64,000 nucleotides of DNA, taken from contig OX352762.1 in NCBI GenBank assembly GCA_947095585.1, positions 93,222,249 to 93,286,248 on the forward strand. Direction: 5' to 3'. Positions 21,931 to 34,905 of this stretch are shown one piece after another. The position numbers and the translations under genes are program-made. The notes beneath the pieces are model-generated. The model was not told where the DNA came from. It worked only from the letters and a program-made list of their open reading frames with translations, and ran no database searches. How positions within the stretch are numbered: position 1 is the first letter of the stretch; every line of letters starts with the position of its first letter. This DNA comes from Nephrocerus scutellatus. Lineage: Eukaryota > Arthropoda > Insecta > Diptera > Pipunculidae.

Positions 21931-23505
21931 TTAAGAATGAAATGCTGTTCGTAGGTAGCCGCATCAATTGGGAACGGCTGGAGCTATTTAGTGTTTTTTT
22001 TATTTTAAAATATTCGTCATAGTCCAAGTAAGGTTTATACGGAAAGAAAAATTGGAAAAGTTACCCGAAAAATTGTAAAATTCAGAAAAAACTCAAAGTA
22101 ATATTTTCCATGGAAAAGTATACTAAGTGTGTTTGACTTGACTTGACTTGCGGTAAATGGGGTTTCAGTGGGGATTTGCTGTTTTAAAGTCCTTTTTATT
22201 ATTTACGAGTATGAACAATAGGAGAAGTAGGAGTTATTATGCTCAGAATAACTTCTAAGACTCTGATTTAAATGTCTAGTGTTCGATTTCTAATTTCACT
22301 GTAGTCACTAGTTATGTGTTAGTTTCGATTATCACTGTAACTCGATTACAAGGATCCTTACAAATGACTTAAGCTCTTGTGACAAAAGATTCTTGTATTC
22401 AAGCACGGTAACGTTTAAAGTATTCTGCATCGATAAGTATAAGCCAACTAGAGGTGCAAATATATTAGAGAAATAATAAAAACAGAAATGTCTAGAAGTT
22501 ATCGTGAATGGCATTTATCAGTTGCATTATTTCTAAGCCCAACTGTACTGAAAAACTTGTTCCTGCTTTACTTTAATCGACTATACTAATACCAAGATGA
22601 AAGGATGCATTTAAGCAATAAGGGAAACCACTTATCAGTCAACGGGGCAAACCAATGCTACAGGAAAGCAAACATCAACGGGACACCCCATGTACTCGAC
22701 CATTATGCTGTTGCGCTTGGGAGGTGCACTTTTACTTTGAAATTCGCTCTCGTAAAATTACTATCAAAACGAAAACAACAAATGTTCTTTCTTGTTTGCT
22801 TTTATAACTCAAAATACATATTGTGCGAATATATAATATAGTGTAGCGCGCTATACAAATTCAATCATTAATTCTCAATCGAACAACAGATGCTTCGTCA
22901 GCGTACGTGATGTCCTGATGTCATTGCACAGCGCATCGCAGTTGCTGTGCTGTTGAACAAAAATCAGATGCGGACACTTTTGTTAATATTTTTGCATTTT
23001 TTGCAATAATTTATAGTTGTCAATTGTTGTTGTGAGTGTGTGTTTTCGCCTTGGTGCGAAATGTACAAACGTTGCTACACGCAGTGTACTTAAGGGTATC
23101 TCTGTGCGTCCGCATTGTTAATGCCGCGAAAGGTTGTGTTTGCCACAATTCGTAAAACGTTCATTTTGTGAAATTTGTGTGCTTGCTTTGGCTTTGTTGG
23201 TTTAGTCAGGTTTGTCTGAACCCACTATATCATTGTTTTGCCTTGCTCCACCGTAGAGTAAACAATATTTGTAAGTGAAAAGTACACAGAACGCTGTCAG
23301 ATTTCTGTGAAATATCCCTTCAAGTGTTTAAATAAAACCTCCATCGTTGTAGTATATAAACTAACAGAATGTATTTTTACTTTACCAACGCTTGACAATG
23401 CTGGATGTTTTTGTTATTATTTTGCTAATGATATGTCATGTTGGGTACATTAAGTGGCGAAATTGGAAGAACATGTGAAACTGAAGCTCAGACTCCAATC
23501 TTGAC
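21931..23505. other. No gene seen
   Basis: No frame or repeat that I recognise. A triplicated 'acttg' at about 22137-22152 is minor. Confidence 0.45.
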
Positions 23506-23745
23506 CCCTGTCTGTCTGTTTGCTTCGACGTCTTTGAGGTCCTTTTCAACCACCTTTAACACGACATAGAGAGCTGAAAGTTTGGGAGCAGCTCAGGCTG
23601 CGTGTGACGTGTGTGACACGTGTCGAAAATTGCGTTTGGCACGTGTAAAAGTGGATATTATATGAAAACACAAGATTTATTCTTATATCGATGTATACAT
23701 AAATGCTTGTACCAGAAATACTAAGTTTTTTTACATTTACTTGTT
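23506..23745 (+). repeat. MS1 unit and its tail
   Basis: One MS1 unit ('cgacgtctttgaggtcctttt', 'ttaacacgacatagagagctg', 'ggcacgtgtaaaagtgg') followed by the same tail as at 4.9 kb ('tcgatgtatacataaatgc', 'ttgtaccagaaatactaag'). A LINE-B 3' end follows about 190 bp later. Confidence 0.6.
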
Positions 23746-23934
23746 TAAAAGTTTCGTATCATAGTCGATGCTATAGTGATGGCCTGTAGAGTGCAGCATC
23801 ATCTATTTTATAGCTGAGTCTATTTTGAAGTACTTTAGCTAAGTTAATTAAAGTCTTTTATCAAAGATAATATAACAATATATAATAATATTAACTGTAG
23901 CTTTCCTAGACTTGGTGGCATGACTTGTGTTCGT

Positions 23935-24380
23935 CATTATCATTATCATATTTGGCTTTACATCCAAGGTTCGATACTGACCTCCTGCAAAAATCTCTGC
24001 ACTAGTTATCCACTTGGACATTCGTAAACTCTACCCCATCCTTTCAGTGTAGGCTTGCCAGACCACACTGTCGTGTCCCATTAAACCTATCGCAAAGGAC
24101 TTTTTGAGTAGAATTATCTCATCTCATGCGAGCTAGGTTTCCTGCCCACCGACATGGCAGACATCTCTTCAACATGACGACATCGCGATAATGCTCATAG
24201 ATCTCATTATTACAGAGCAACCCAAATCGTTCTTCCTTACATACAGATCCAACCACTCCCCGTAAAACTTTCCTCTCGAACACGGCTTAGAGGTAAGAAG
24301 GTTTTTTTTCTAAGGTCACAAGTCTCGCATCTATGTTCGCATCATGCTGTTTTCGGCTGCTCAATTTACCAAAGGTAGTT
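23935..24380 (-). mobile_element. LINE-B copy 3, 3' fragment
   Basis: Begins at the ATC-rich tail ('tcattatcattatcatattt') and matches the reverse-transcriptase C-terminal region of other LINE-B copies ('ctgcccaccg', 'cgcaaaggactttttgag', 'gctgttttcggctgctc'). Highly decayed. Confidence 0.65.
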
Positions 24381-24384
24381 AAGG

Positions 24385-25085
24385 GATTTACTTACTTACT
24401 TACTTATGTCCTATATCACCTTGTGGGTCCTAGGGCCTCTACTACGCATTCGCGCCGTCGCGTGCTGTTCCTGGCAATGAGCTTCAGCTCTCTCCAACTC
24501 TTCCCAAATTTCCATGACTACTCCTCAGTTGTTCTACGCCATGTATTTCTCGAACGACCCGTTCTTCTACCATCCTGAGATAACGGTTTCCATTGCATTG
24601 CGTAGTTTGCTATGGAACTGTCGCCTTTTCGGAGTATATGACCAATCCACTGACTGCCACTTGTTGGATGGTTGTGCCTATTGGTTCCTGCCCCGCTCTC
24701 TGGTAAAGATGTTCGTTAGACATACGGTTAGGCCAGAAAACCCTTAAGATGTTCCTTAGGCACCTATTTACGAACGCTTGTAATCTTTTTGTGATAGTAG
24801 CGGTCACCTACCAAGTGCTGCACCCATACAATAGCACAGGTTCAACATTTCAGCGGAACATTGCTTCGCCATATCATGGACATCATTCTAAACACTGATT
24901 TTGCTTTGCCGATTCGGTTGACAATGTCCTGTTCTGTTCCACCTTTGGTCAAGACAATACTCCCAAGATATTGAAAACTCTCTACTCTCTCTACCGGCTG
25001 TCCAGCAATATTAACTTGAGTTACTGAGTTAGTGCCGAGGTTGATATCTTTGGTTTTGCAGTATTAATCCAGCTCCATAATCCTG
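24385..25085 (-). mobile_element. RTE-like LINE (family A2), 3' fragment
   Basis: On the minus strand: 'FQYLGSIVLTKGGTEQDIVN', then 'LQAFVNRCLRNILRVFWPN' and 'NEHLYQRAGQEPIGTTI', a hallmark order of the thumb and C-terminus in these LINEs. The 3' tail is a TAAG repeat ('taagtaagtaagtaa', 24388-24403 on the plus strand as acttactt). It lies directly next to LINE-B copy 3. Same family as 1163-1487. Confidence 0.7.
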
Positions 25086-28077
25086 TGTGTATAAACAGAT
25101 GGTGTAGTGAGTTTTAGTACTATTTAGACATTTTCCATGGACTGTTTGTTTCCTGGCTTCGAACGAGTGGAAATTTCCAACTATGTACTTCTTTCTTCCA
25201 TATAGTTGTCAAATTTCCATAACTGGATTTCTACAAGGACCCCATATGGAAGTCACCTGACGTTATTTGACGCTTGAGGAAATTTCTTTGAAAGAAATAA
25301 AATCAATATCGGGAAAATACCTAGCAAATTTGCAAACATTTCAATATTCGTTCAAAGTTACTTCAGTATATGGGAGAAAGCCCCCTTTTCCACTCTTGAA
25401 AACTTTCCACAAAACGCTCGTTATTTTGCGGTTTACAGTTTTTTGCGATTTTTTCAGTCTTCTTTTCACACATAGCCTATGAGGAGGCACTCTCCAAATA
25501 TTTATTACTCAGCCACATTATGACCTGTGAACTGCAATGGCAAACAAATATTTATGCGGAAAGTACTCCAGCATGGCCGACATATTTTTACGGTTATTGA
25601 CAGAAAATAATAACATTGTCACGTTTGAATAAATAGTCGTATGCCTGGTGCATAAAGCAAACACTGCACATGTTTCTAGTTACATAGGATATGGGCGGGC
25701 GAAAGATATGAATTTAGCTCCAATAGGTACATCGTCGCTGACAAAATGATTTAATTCTGGGTACGATCGTGTAGGACATACCAGTGGGTTGAAATTGTGT
25801 GGGTAGTTTCTTAATGGTCAATAAAAACGACTGATGATGAAATATTTTTATCATACCGCAAACAGGATTATTAAATTCTTTTTTCGTGGATCTTTTCGTT
25901 TTGTGAATAAGCACTTAAAAATGCAATTAATTGCAGATTTATGACAAAGCTGCTAATAGTCTAAAATGGGAATGAACTGCTGTTCAGTGTGTTAGTACAA
26001 ATGTGCTCCTTTCTAAGTGGGATAAATAACTTTAGCGGATGCTTCCCATGAGAGATTACAAAAAAAGTTACTCCAGTCCGGTCTGGAATTAATCCCCATT
26101 TAATTTATTCAACTATTCCAGGTAAATAACTAGAGCAATAGCCCATGACTGCTGGCAAAAACGGTTTAGTAAAAACTAAAACCATTACCTTTATTTGCGA
26201 ATGGTGTGGGGGAAGGGGCGCCATATTTGTACCGGCAGTTTTCCCACGATCCCCTTGTGGCAGTATTTTCCTTTTAAATTTAACAATAAATCTCGATATA
26301 TCTCGACATGATTAATGGGCAGGTTTTTTCGATTTCGGTTCGAAGTGGTTTTTTTTATTTTCTTTAGGTGCATGCAACCACCGACCGACCGACCGACCGA
26401 CCGACCGACCGAAGGACCGACTGTTCTGCTTTTCGCTGAACCTTGCTGTTGGAACTGTTATGCAATATGTGGATAAAACAGTGGCTTTTAGTTCGACCGC
26501 CAGTCCGTCCGTCCGTTCATTTGTGGAGCGTTTCTAAAGAATCTGCTAATTCTTTTTGCATGCATCATAATTTAATCCTCCAAAAAAAATTTTATTGGTC
26601 ACTTCCCAAGTGTTAATTCGAGTTTGTACGCTGAAGCTGGCTTCTCTTCTGGTGTAATAGTTTAGAAGGTTTCCGCCCTTAACCAAACGATTTGGTGACC
26701 GACTCCTTAATGCTTTTTATTGACCTCCTACAATTTGGCTTGTTACACGAAGGGAGTTTTCGTTTGGTTTTTGTTCTGGTACTCTAGTCGACTCCATTTA
26801 CACTCAAAATGGCTTTTTTTTTGCTGCCCGCCTTCCCGCAGCACGGATGTCAAACTTGTTTTCGGGTGGATTTTCGATTTGGGACATTCTGGATTGTGAA
26901 TTTCGGATTTTGGATATTAAAAATAATGCGCTACATAGTTTGTTCGGTCATTGATGTCCTTGTTTAGCGCATAGTCACAATCAGCGACAGAGTGGCATGC
27001 CAGGGACAATTTTTTGTATGTCTGCTTGTAAGTTTGTGAGGTTGTGTGGGAAGGGTTGCAAGTCGATGGCCAGAAAATTACTTCATGGCCCATTAAGCGT
27101 TGGTTTTTTTCTTTGTTTGGTTTTTTTCTTTAAATTGATTGTTCCTCCGTTGGACTTTTATGACTTCCATGTCCTTGTCTGGATTATTTTGTTCGTTGCA
27201 TTTTTAAATTTTCATTTGTGGTTTGCTGTTTTCGGGTCAGTTTTTGTTAAAAGTCCATTTTCATTTTATGTCGCGAGATGATATGAAATTACTATCAGGA
27301 TGCACATAGGCACAGGAAGTAACCAACTTTATCAAAATGTAAGAGATTTTTTTTTAAAAAAAGTTCTGAATTTGGTGTAAAATGCATGAGGCCTTATCAC
27401 ACCATATTACGTTTTAATAACCTTAAAGTGATATTTAATATTTTAGCTTTTTTCAATTATTAGTAAGGAGGGTTATTATTGCTTAACATTTGTACATCAA
27501 TATATCAATCGGTGGGAGAAATACAACTAAAAATCATTACCCTCCAAACCTCACGAATTATTAAAGAACAACAAAAATATTTCTAAAGTAGCCTGTGTTT
27601 CCCGTTAGGTGGTCTAAAAAATTATCAACAAATACTTAAAAGCACTATTTAAGTGAAGAAAAAGGATATCTTTGTTTATCTTTTTATTGCCTGTACACAA
27701 ATGTTAGGATAGCACACGATCAATGTACTTCTAGGTTACTAAATGTTAAGGTTAGTTCGAAACTGAAAACCGTGACCTAGACTTCGGGTGATCTTTTACC
27801 CAAGCAGTACGGTTTTAGAGCAAGTCTATAGACAATATATGCGATCCAGGTAGTCACATCTCTCGACCCATCGATTTTTAGTAGCCTTTGACGTCTGAAA
27901 TGCTTCAAATTTCGCAAGATGGTGCCATATGCTAATTGAACTAGAAAAAAAAATTTCCCATACCTAAATATTTCTTCCGAACTACCAGATGACCACATTG
28001 CTTTTCGAAACCCTGGTGAACAAAGGAGGATAGCCCAATCCTAGGATCCGATTTATTGAACGCTTGTTATGACGTGA
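25086..28077. other. No gene seen; CCGA simple repeat
   Basis: A 3-kb stretch without supported genes. It contains a CCGA tetranucleotide run (about 26380-26411), a short GTCC run near 26503 and many T-runs. The hydrophobic frame at 26997-27281 looks like a T-rich chance frame. Confidence 0.45.
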
Positions 28078-28340
28078 CGGCGGTCAGCCATCAGCAGAGT
28101 AGAGCGAATAACACAGAATGTTTCAGAAATGCATGTGGCCGCAACTAACTTTGACTGGTGGAAGTGCGATCAAACCTCCACGTGGTGGCCGCTGGTATTT
28201 TTCCTCAAGTACAGGAAAAGCGAAATGATCGGGTTAGCCCCTTCAAAGTAAGGTTGGTGCGAGGCCAATAGAACATGACATATATTACAGCTGTCATGCA
28301 AGATATCATGTGCTCGGAGTGGGGTTTCTAGTCAGTAAAA

Positions 28341-29279
28341 AAAAACAACCCATAAAAATTAAAATTTTTCATCTAAATTCTCTAATCGCAGAAATTGATA
28401 TGGGAGCCCCTCGATCCTGGGCCATTTTTTTTTATTGTAGGAGAAAATCATCGAAACAAACATTTGACATCAGATGTTAAAATTGAAAAAGCTCAGATCA
28501 TTTTATTCTGAGCACTTAGAGCACGCTCATACTCTGAGCAAATAAGAAACACGAACATTTATCTTGAGAACTCTTTGACTGCTCTGAACTAATTTATGAA
28601 AACGCCAAATGACAGAATATTGTGAAAACTTGTTGTTCTATCTGTAAGTTGATATCGACAACAAAAAAAACGACATCAATAAAAATACAATTTAGTATAT
28701 AATAAAAATGTAAGTTGAAGTAAGCATAAAACATGTATGTCTCGTTTCATTTGCTGGGTTCATTTGTGCGTGCGCTAAGATTTCTCTCTCTCTCTCTCCA
28801 CCACCAACAAAACCATGCAGCGCAGCCGACTGCGCAGCACACACCGCACAAAGTCCATAAAGGGCGACGAATATCTGATGCCAGTACAGATATTTAAAAA
28901 CTGTATAAGGGCCTTGCGGCCGAACCCGGGACCCGATCACTACCAAATTTTCGAAAAAGTATTGTTTATTGGGTATACACATGTGTGTAAAATTTGAAGA
29001 AAATCGGGTAAATTTTTTAAAATTTTTGTTTGGGAGCCCCCCGACCCCGCTGCCCGAGGGGCCTCAAAATTTAATAGAAAGTGTTGTCTCCGGAAATACG
29101 CATGTGTGCAAAATTTCAATAAAATCGGGCCATGGGAAGTGGGTTAAAAATTGATCGCAAGAATCCACGACAGACGACCGACCGACGACCGACCGACGAC
29201 CGACCGACGACCGACCGACGACCGACCGACGACCGACGACCCACGGGCAAGTGAAGTTAATATAGAGAATTTAATAATG
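28341..29279 (+). repeat. Dispersed repeat D inserted in LINE-B copy 4
   Basis: LINE-B text for 'GFLVSK' stops at 28340 and resumes with 'TVIGF' coding bases at 29280. The ~940-bp insert ends with two modules of repeat D ('gggtatacacatgtgtgt', 'aaatcgggccatgggaagtg') and a GACC-rich minisatellite (29172-29240). It contains a CT run at 28782-28799. A 182-bp AT-rich head with no relative elsewhere may be a separate insertion. Confidence 0.65.
29172..29240. repeat. 11-bp minisatellite (GACGACCGACC)
   Basis: Roughly six tandem copies of an 11-base unit at the end of repeat D, apparently expanded from the 'gacagac.gaccgac' end seen in the shorter copy at 21.88 kb. Confidence 0.7.
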
Positions 29280-30775
29280 TTATCGTTATCGGCTTCATAG
29301 CAGTTAATGAACGGCTATGCATCCTTCGCGTGCGGGGCAGATTTTAAAACATAAGCCTCATAAACATTCAAGCACCTACAGAGGATTCCCCAGATGATGA
29401 AAAAAGAAGAATTCTTCGAATCAGTCAAACGGGAACTCCATGTCTGCCCTCAGTATGACGTAAAAATCATTTTGGGGGATATAAATGCCAAAATAGGTAG
29501 GTAGCCAGTATTCAGGCAGTTCATTGGTACCAACAGCTTACATGAGAACACTAATGAGTAATGACAATGAACAACGAGTCATAGAGATGACAGGAAGCAA
29601 TAATTTGGTCGTTGCTAGTACAAGGTTTGCGCTTAAAAATATCCACAAAGCCACCTGGGTATCTCCTGATGTAGCCACTCGTCCTGAGGTACCAACGTCG
29701 ACTCGGACCACTATCTTTTTGGTGTAGTGCTCCGAGCGCGGATTGCATCATCAAGAAAGACAGAATCAGTTTCGAATCAACACGGCTGTGATAGGACTTG
29801 CCCTAAATGCAGGGAGAATAAGTCCTGGGGCCGTTATGCCGGGAGTAGAAGAGAAACGGAAACGCTTTAAGAATATGTACTGTAATTAGTACTGCTGACT
29901 TAATCTTCGGCAGTAGTCGTAGAGATCGGAGCGACTGGTTCGATGACGAACTGAAAGTAAGAATGTTGCGTACCGAGCAATGCAACAATCTCATTGAACG
30001 CGGGCACGCGTGGATGAATATGAAGAGCTCAGAAGATATGCAAAGTCAGTTCACCGGCGAAGGGAAACAGTCCGCCGGTATGACGCAATATACACCCCGT
30101 TGCACATACTGCAAAGACAAAGAGGGTAATCTGATCGCCGATCTCAAAGGCATCTTAGAGCGATGGGAAGAGCACTTTTATGAGTTGCTTAATGTCCAGC
30201 TAACTGAGGAATTGGAGGCTCCACCAATGACCGAATACCAAACTATGCTACCACCACCAAGCATAGACGAAGTTAGCAGAGCGATAAAACTAATAATATG
30301 GCCTTGGAATCTGATTGTATCCCAGCGGAGCTGATTAAAACAGGAGGCCTCTGCAATACACCATGCAATTCATGAACTAATAGTGCAAGTATGGGAGAAA
30401 GAAGCGATACCAGAAGAGTGGCGAAGAGGCATTCTGTGCCCCATACAAAAGAAATGAGATATCACAACCTGGAGCAATTAACGGGGTATAACGCGTTGTT
30501 GAGTACCGCGTATAAAATTTGCTCCTCTATCCTTCAAGACTGGGTAGCCCCATATGCTAAAGTCATCATTGGTCCATACCAGTCTGGCTTCATCGCAGGC
30601 AAATCAACAACTGATCAGATTTACACCCTTAGGCAGGTGATAGAAAAATTTCTAGAGTTTTAAAACTCACTACACCATCTTTTTATATGTATAGTGTAGC
30701 GCGAATTGGAAGTAGTGCAATCCTTTAACTATCTCGGTTCAACTGTAGCAGCCGATAACCATGGAACCAGAAAGA

Positions 30776-31465
30776 GATTTAAATATTCGAATGCAAATAT
30801 ACAACAAGAAGAATATATTTAATTAAAATCTTTGTACAAGTGTTACTCTCATAATGATTCGGCACAATGATTATTATAATAGTTCTAGTATACTGTGCTG
30901 TGAGTTTTCCAATTTTTGCCACATTCTATGAATATTTTTGTGGGTATTTTTACTATTTCTATAAAAAAAAACACTAGCGGAAACTATATCGCGTTTTCCG
31001 GCTTCTCCATCCGAATGTCCCCCACACAACTAACCAATTGCCCATTGACCACCAGCCCACTGACCCCCTCCTCGTCAGCCACCCAGAAAAGAAAACTTTA
31101 GAAACGACACTTATATCGGCAAAAAAACATGATAAGTTTGCAATTTCGATAGAATACGCTTATCTGGAAGTATAGGCTGCAGTTCTGGGTCAATGATCGG
31201 TAGGTAGTAGGGGTCAGTATGACGAGTGGGTAGTTGGCGTCAGAGAGGGTAGGGTGAGTGGGAAGGGTGATCAGTTGGGTTGTGGTCAGTGTGGTTAGTA
31301 ACAGGGTGCAGCCGGGCAATATTATAGCTAATATTGAAATTACTGGATCGATTATTATTTTCAGGTTTTCATCACTTTCCAGAGTTTTTTTAGTCGGTGG
31401 TTATAGGTTATAGGCTACAGTTTTGTGGTCAAAGGTAGGGGTCAGTATAGGGAATATATGTATAG
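30776..31465. other. No gene seen
   Basis: AT-rich, then a GT-rich stretch (about 31190-31310) with several 'ggtcagt' motifs. No frames with support. Confidence 0.4.
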
Positions 31466-31700
31466 GAGTATATGGATCTCGCGACACGCGTCCAACGCGC
31501 GATATCAAAATTGGCCCTTGACATTGAGCCGCTCACAAAATTTCAGCCCTTTAGGTCGTACGAAAGTTAGTTAAAAAAGACCTCAAAAAACAAGAAAATG
31601 GCGCGATTTCAAACTATAACGCGTGCCACACGCGTCACGTGTCATACGCTGAATATCAAAAATTCTATTTTGGAATTAGAAACTTACAAAATTTACAAAA
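31466..31700 (-). repeat. MS1 minisatellite, about 1.5 units
   Basis: Minus strand shows 'tttaggtcgta' and 'gagccgctcac' counterparts of the MS1 start, with 'cacgcgtcacgtgtcata' and 'cgcgacacgcgt' blocks. The spacing agrees with a 140-150 bp unit. Confidence 0.6.
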
Positions 31701-33157
31701 GTGGTTTAAAATTACCTCGAAAAGTCAAAGTCAAATAAAAGTTTTAAAAAAAATTTAAAAATTGATATATGATTATTTTTACTTATCTAAGGCCTCTTTA
31801 AAATTCAGTTTTGGGAAATTATTTTTTTTTATTTTCTTAACAATAACAATTGTACCAGCAAAAACGGAAGCATTGCAGTTTTTAAGCTGACGAATAACAT
31901 TCAAAAGAACTCATAACCACCCAACTCGTAGCTTAGGTGACAGATTTCCTTTGGCAGTCAACATATAAAAAATACCCTTATCCTTTCGTATAAAAAAAAA
32001 CCAAAATTTTTTATTCGACAGTTGCTCATAAGTTATAACACATAAATATCATGGATACTTTCGAGCTTAAATCCTTGTTGTTCAACAAAGAGCTTCATAA
32101 TCTGTCACATTTTTGTTCTACACATTTTTCTGTTTGTCTGCCCTCAGTCAGTTACTCTCACTAAATTCCCACAAGTGTTGCAGAATCAGATTTATACCCA
32201 CCGTCCTACCCCAACAAAGAACGACTTGTGTCATTGTCGCTTCGTATGTCAACATGGAAAATAACGAAAGCTGTTGCGTTGGTGGAGACGAAAACTGCCT
32301 GCCGTATGCACGGGGATTTTCGATTTAAGCACAACTGCTAATTGCTATCTGCTAGTAAATGTGTTTGCGTCTGCAGATTTCTGTGTACATACCAGCTTTA
32401 ATATATCCATGGTCTCTGTGGTGCTCGTTGGTTGTTGCTTGTGTTTTATTCACAAAATGTCCTTCGTTAGGCGATCGACCGGATGGAAGTTAATTCTTAT
32501 ATCCGCTCGTTGTTATTGCTGTTGTTGTTGTTAATGTTCGCTTCTTTTACTCCGTTGTCACAACACCCTTAATCCGTCAAAAAAATTAATCCGCACTAGC
32601 AAACAACCGAACATCAAGTCACTCTTGTTGTTGTTAACAAACAAATGAGCGTTTTTGTTTGGTCTTATTATTACTCGTATTATTTTTAATAATACTGATT
32701 TTTAAACCAGGTAATCCGCGGAGGCACCTGAACCTGATGTCACTGGCGCACGAATGACACCAAGCTCTTTCTGTCAGGTGTATTTATTTTGTGTGCCTTT
32801 CGGCCAAAAGTTCACCACAGTCGGCATCAAGTAAGAGACCTAGGTTCCAATGGCGTCGCCATGTATAATTGCCGTCGTCGGTTTTACCATTAAATCACTG
32901 AAGGGAAACTGAATTTCATAAGAGCTATTTTCACGTTGCTCATCGCGGGAGTGGAATTCCGAAATTACTAAAAAATCGAGATTGACCGATTCGCTCTGTT
33001 GCCCCCTGAATTGAAGTGAAGCTGCCACTGTGCAGCCTAAAGTGCGGCTGGCGGAGTCAACTGGTTTATTTGCTGTGACAATTTTTATGCTGTTTTAATT
33101 AAATATTTACAAAGCGAGTAGAAGAAATCCCTAAAATACTAACCCTATAGACTACAA
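31701..33157. other. No supported gene
   Basis: Contains a TTG-type triplet run near 32508-32530. A minus-strand frame at 32840-33028 has protein-like composition ('FLVISEFHSRDEQREN') but no splice or homology support. Confidence 0.4.
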
Positions 33158-33348
33158 ACGTGGGCGGCGTGGCTCTAGTTGATAATGCGTTGGACTTCTA
33201 AGCAGGACGAAGTTCAAATCACTGATAAATAACAAAAACCTTTTTCACCTCTCCCGAATGTCTGACATAAGACTGAGAGTAATAACTGCGTCACGGAAAG
33301 ATTCTCAATTCGTCTTTCAGATACGGCTTTAAATCACCCAATTCTCGC
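33158..33348 (+). repeat. tRNA-derived SINE S1, copy a
   Basis: Head: 'gggcggcgtggctctagttg' (A box), 'gacttctaagcaggacg', then 'gttcaaatcactg' (B box). The body ('tcccgaatgtctgacataag', 'gagagtaataactg', 'cacggaaag') is inverted relative to the copies at 38.0, 49.7 and 57.5 kb. It abuts LINE-B copy 5. Confidence 0.65.
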
Positions 33349-34020
33349 ATCCACATGTAAGTACTGGGATAACATTGTCTTATACACCAGCAGCTTGTAT
33401 GTTATGGTTAAATCCCTGGATTTGACAGAGTAAAGTATACTTTGTTGGCTTTAAACAACCGCATGCGTATTTCTGATTTCATACTGTAATCGGCTGCTAC
33501 AATTGACCTAAGATAGTAAAGGTATTTCAGTTTGAAGTAGTCCGACAGCGCACTTTAGGTTAACCATTTTTTGCCGACCTGATCTCACCGCTATAGGCTG
33601 TTTTTAAACCACTCAAATATTCATGTTTTGTCCCTAGAGCTATGTAGCATCACCTCGAAAATACAGCGAGGTTCACCACTCTACCTACTTAATACCTATT
33701 TAAATTTACGCTCCTCCAGTATCTTTATTGATGTACCAATATTAGATCGTCGGATCATAGACGTATCCACCATGTACTTTGTTTTGCCCTCATGTATGTG
33801 CAGCCCCAGATTTCATGCCCCGATTTGGATGAAAGCTTTTTGTACAGCTGATTGGTTTCTACCAACGATGTCAGTATCGTCTGCGTAAGCCAGTATATGG
33901 AGCTATAGAGGATTGTTCCTCTCGCCGTTACATCAGAGTCACTTTCTCCAAAGTCAAGTTGAACAGTATGCAGGCCAGTTCATCCCGTTGTCCGAGCCAG
34001 TTATTGCGAGCCCGAAGGAT

Positions 34021-34710
34021 GAAGCTTATATTCAGAGGACTTGAACATTTTTTCAGCGAACGTGTATACATTTGTACGTTTGTACGTTTGTTTGCCGGGT
34101 CATATATCTCGGCTTCTACCAGTCAAAATTTGATGGGACTTGTTTTAAAACAATTGGTTAGCGCTCGGCTTGTGATGGCGTAATTGTTTCATTCATAGGG
34201 AGAAAACTGAACAAAAAATACTCAATTTACGCATCGCTATCGATTTTTTTTAAGCCTAAGCGTTTGCAAAGTAAAATGTGGTTTTTTCAGTCTATTTCAG
34301 AAATCGCTTTTGACTGAATGTCCCATCGCTTATGAATGAAAGACCTACATTTAACTTTGCATACTATTAGGCTTCTAAAATAAATTAGAATTTAGATTTA
34401 ATTACAACTAAACATACATACACGGGTGTGTGCAGTCACTCGCATAGTAGAATACATTAGGTCGTGTGTCTTTAGTAGTGGAAACTTTTTGGGAGGAACG
34501 ATTTTCAGTGCTAATCCCAAGTTAAAGTTACAGATTTTAGTTGACGATTTTCATTAATAATAATTTTAGTCAGTCTTTGTTAACTCGTATATATCGGCTT
34601 CTACCAGTCGGAATTTAATGGGACTAGTTTTAAAACAACAATTGTGCCGCGTGTAGCGTGTGTTGCGAGCTGAGAAGCTCGCTTTACTATCTTAGATATT
34701 AAATGAGATT
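34021..34710 (+). repeat. Insert in LINE-B with ~50-bp direct repeats
   Basis: The sequence interrupts LINE-B copy 5. A block with 'atcggcttctaccagtc', 'aatttgatgggact' and 'gttttaaaacaa' occurs at about 34098-34155 and again, with few changes, at about 34590-34647. Such near-terminal direct copies may mark an element's ends. A 'gtttgtacgtttgtacgttt' run at 34071-34090 is also present. Confidence 0.4.
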
Positions 34711-34805
34711 GAGAGTCATCCGAATACCTTTACTCGGCTTATAACATTGGTCATAGTCGACCTACATAGTCGTGTCTGTTTATTTTGGATGCCTATATAT
34801 ACGAT

Positions 34806-34905
34806 ATAGTAATGATAAGACAGACCATTGCGGTCCACGGCCTAGCTTCTCTTAACCATTTGTGTTGAGCATGTATATTGTTGCACACAAATGGACGTTA
34901 CGATG
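34806..34905 (-). repeat. SINE S1, copy b, body only
   Basis: Matches the 3' body of S1 at 37951-38040 ('cagaccattgcggtccacgg', 'cctagcttctc', 'ttgtgttgagcatgtata', 'gcacacaaatgga'). The tRNA-like head is missing. Nested in LINE-B copy 5. Confidence 0.6.

Larger units (their letters stand above)
28078..30775 (+). mobile_element. LINE-B copy 4, interrupted by repeat D
   Basis: Starts at the family 5' marker ('gcggtcagccatcagcagag'), runs through the first endonuclease codons to 28340, resumes at about 29280 and continues through 'GDINAKIG'-like text, the linker ('RCTYCKDKEGNLIADLKGI', 30107-30163) and reverse-transcriptase fingers to 30665. It then jumps by deletion to the thumb ('VVQSFNYLGSTVAADN'-like, 30712-30765). 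Many stops. Confidence 0.75.

Noticed and set aside
26380..26411. CCGA repeat as part of dispersed repeat D
   Set aside because: The flanks lack the 'acacatgtgtgcaaa' modules, so it is treated as an independent simple repeat.
26997..27281. 94-codon hydrophobic open frame
   Set aside because: Phe/Leu/Val run arises from T-rich DNA; no initiator context, splice site or known motif.
29172..29240. CRISPR-like regular repeats
   Set aside because: Units are contiguous 11-mers without spacers, and this is insect-type DNA: a minisatellite.
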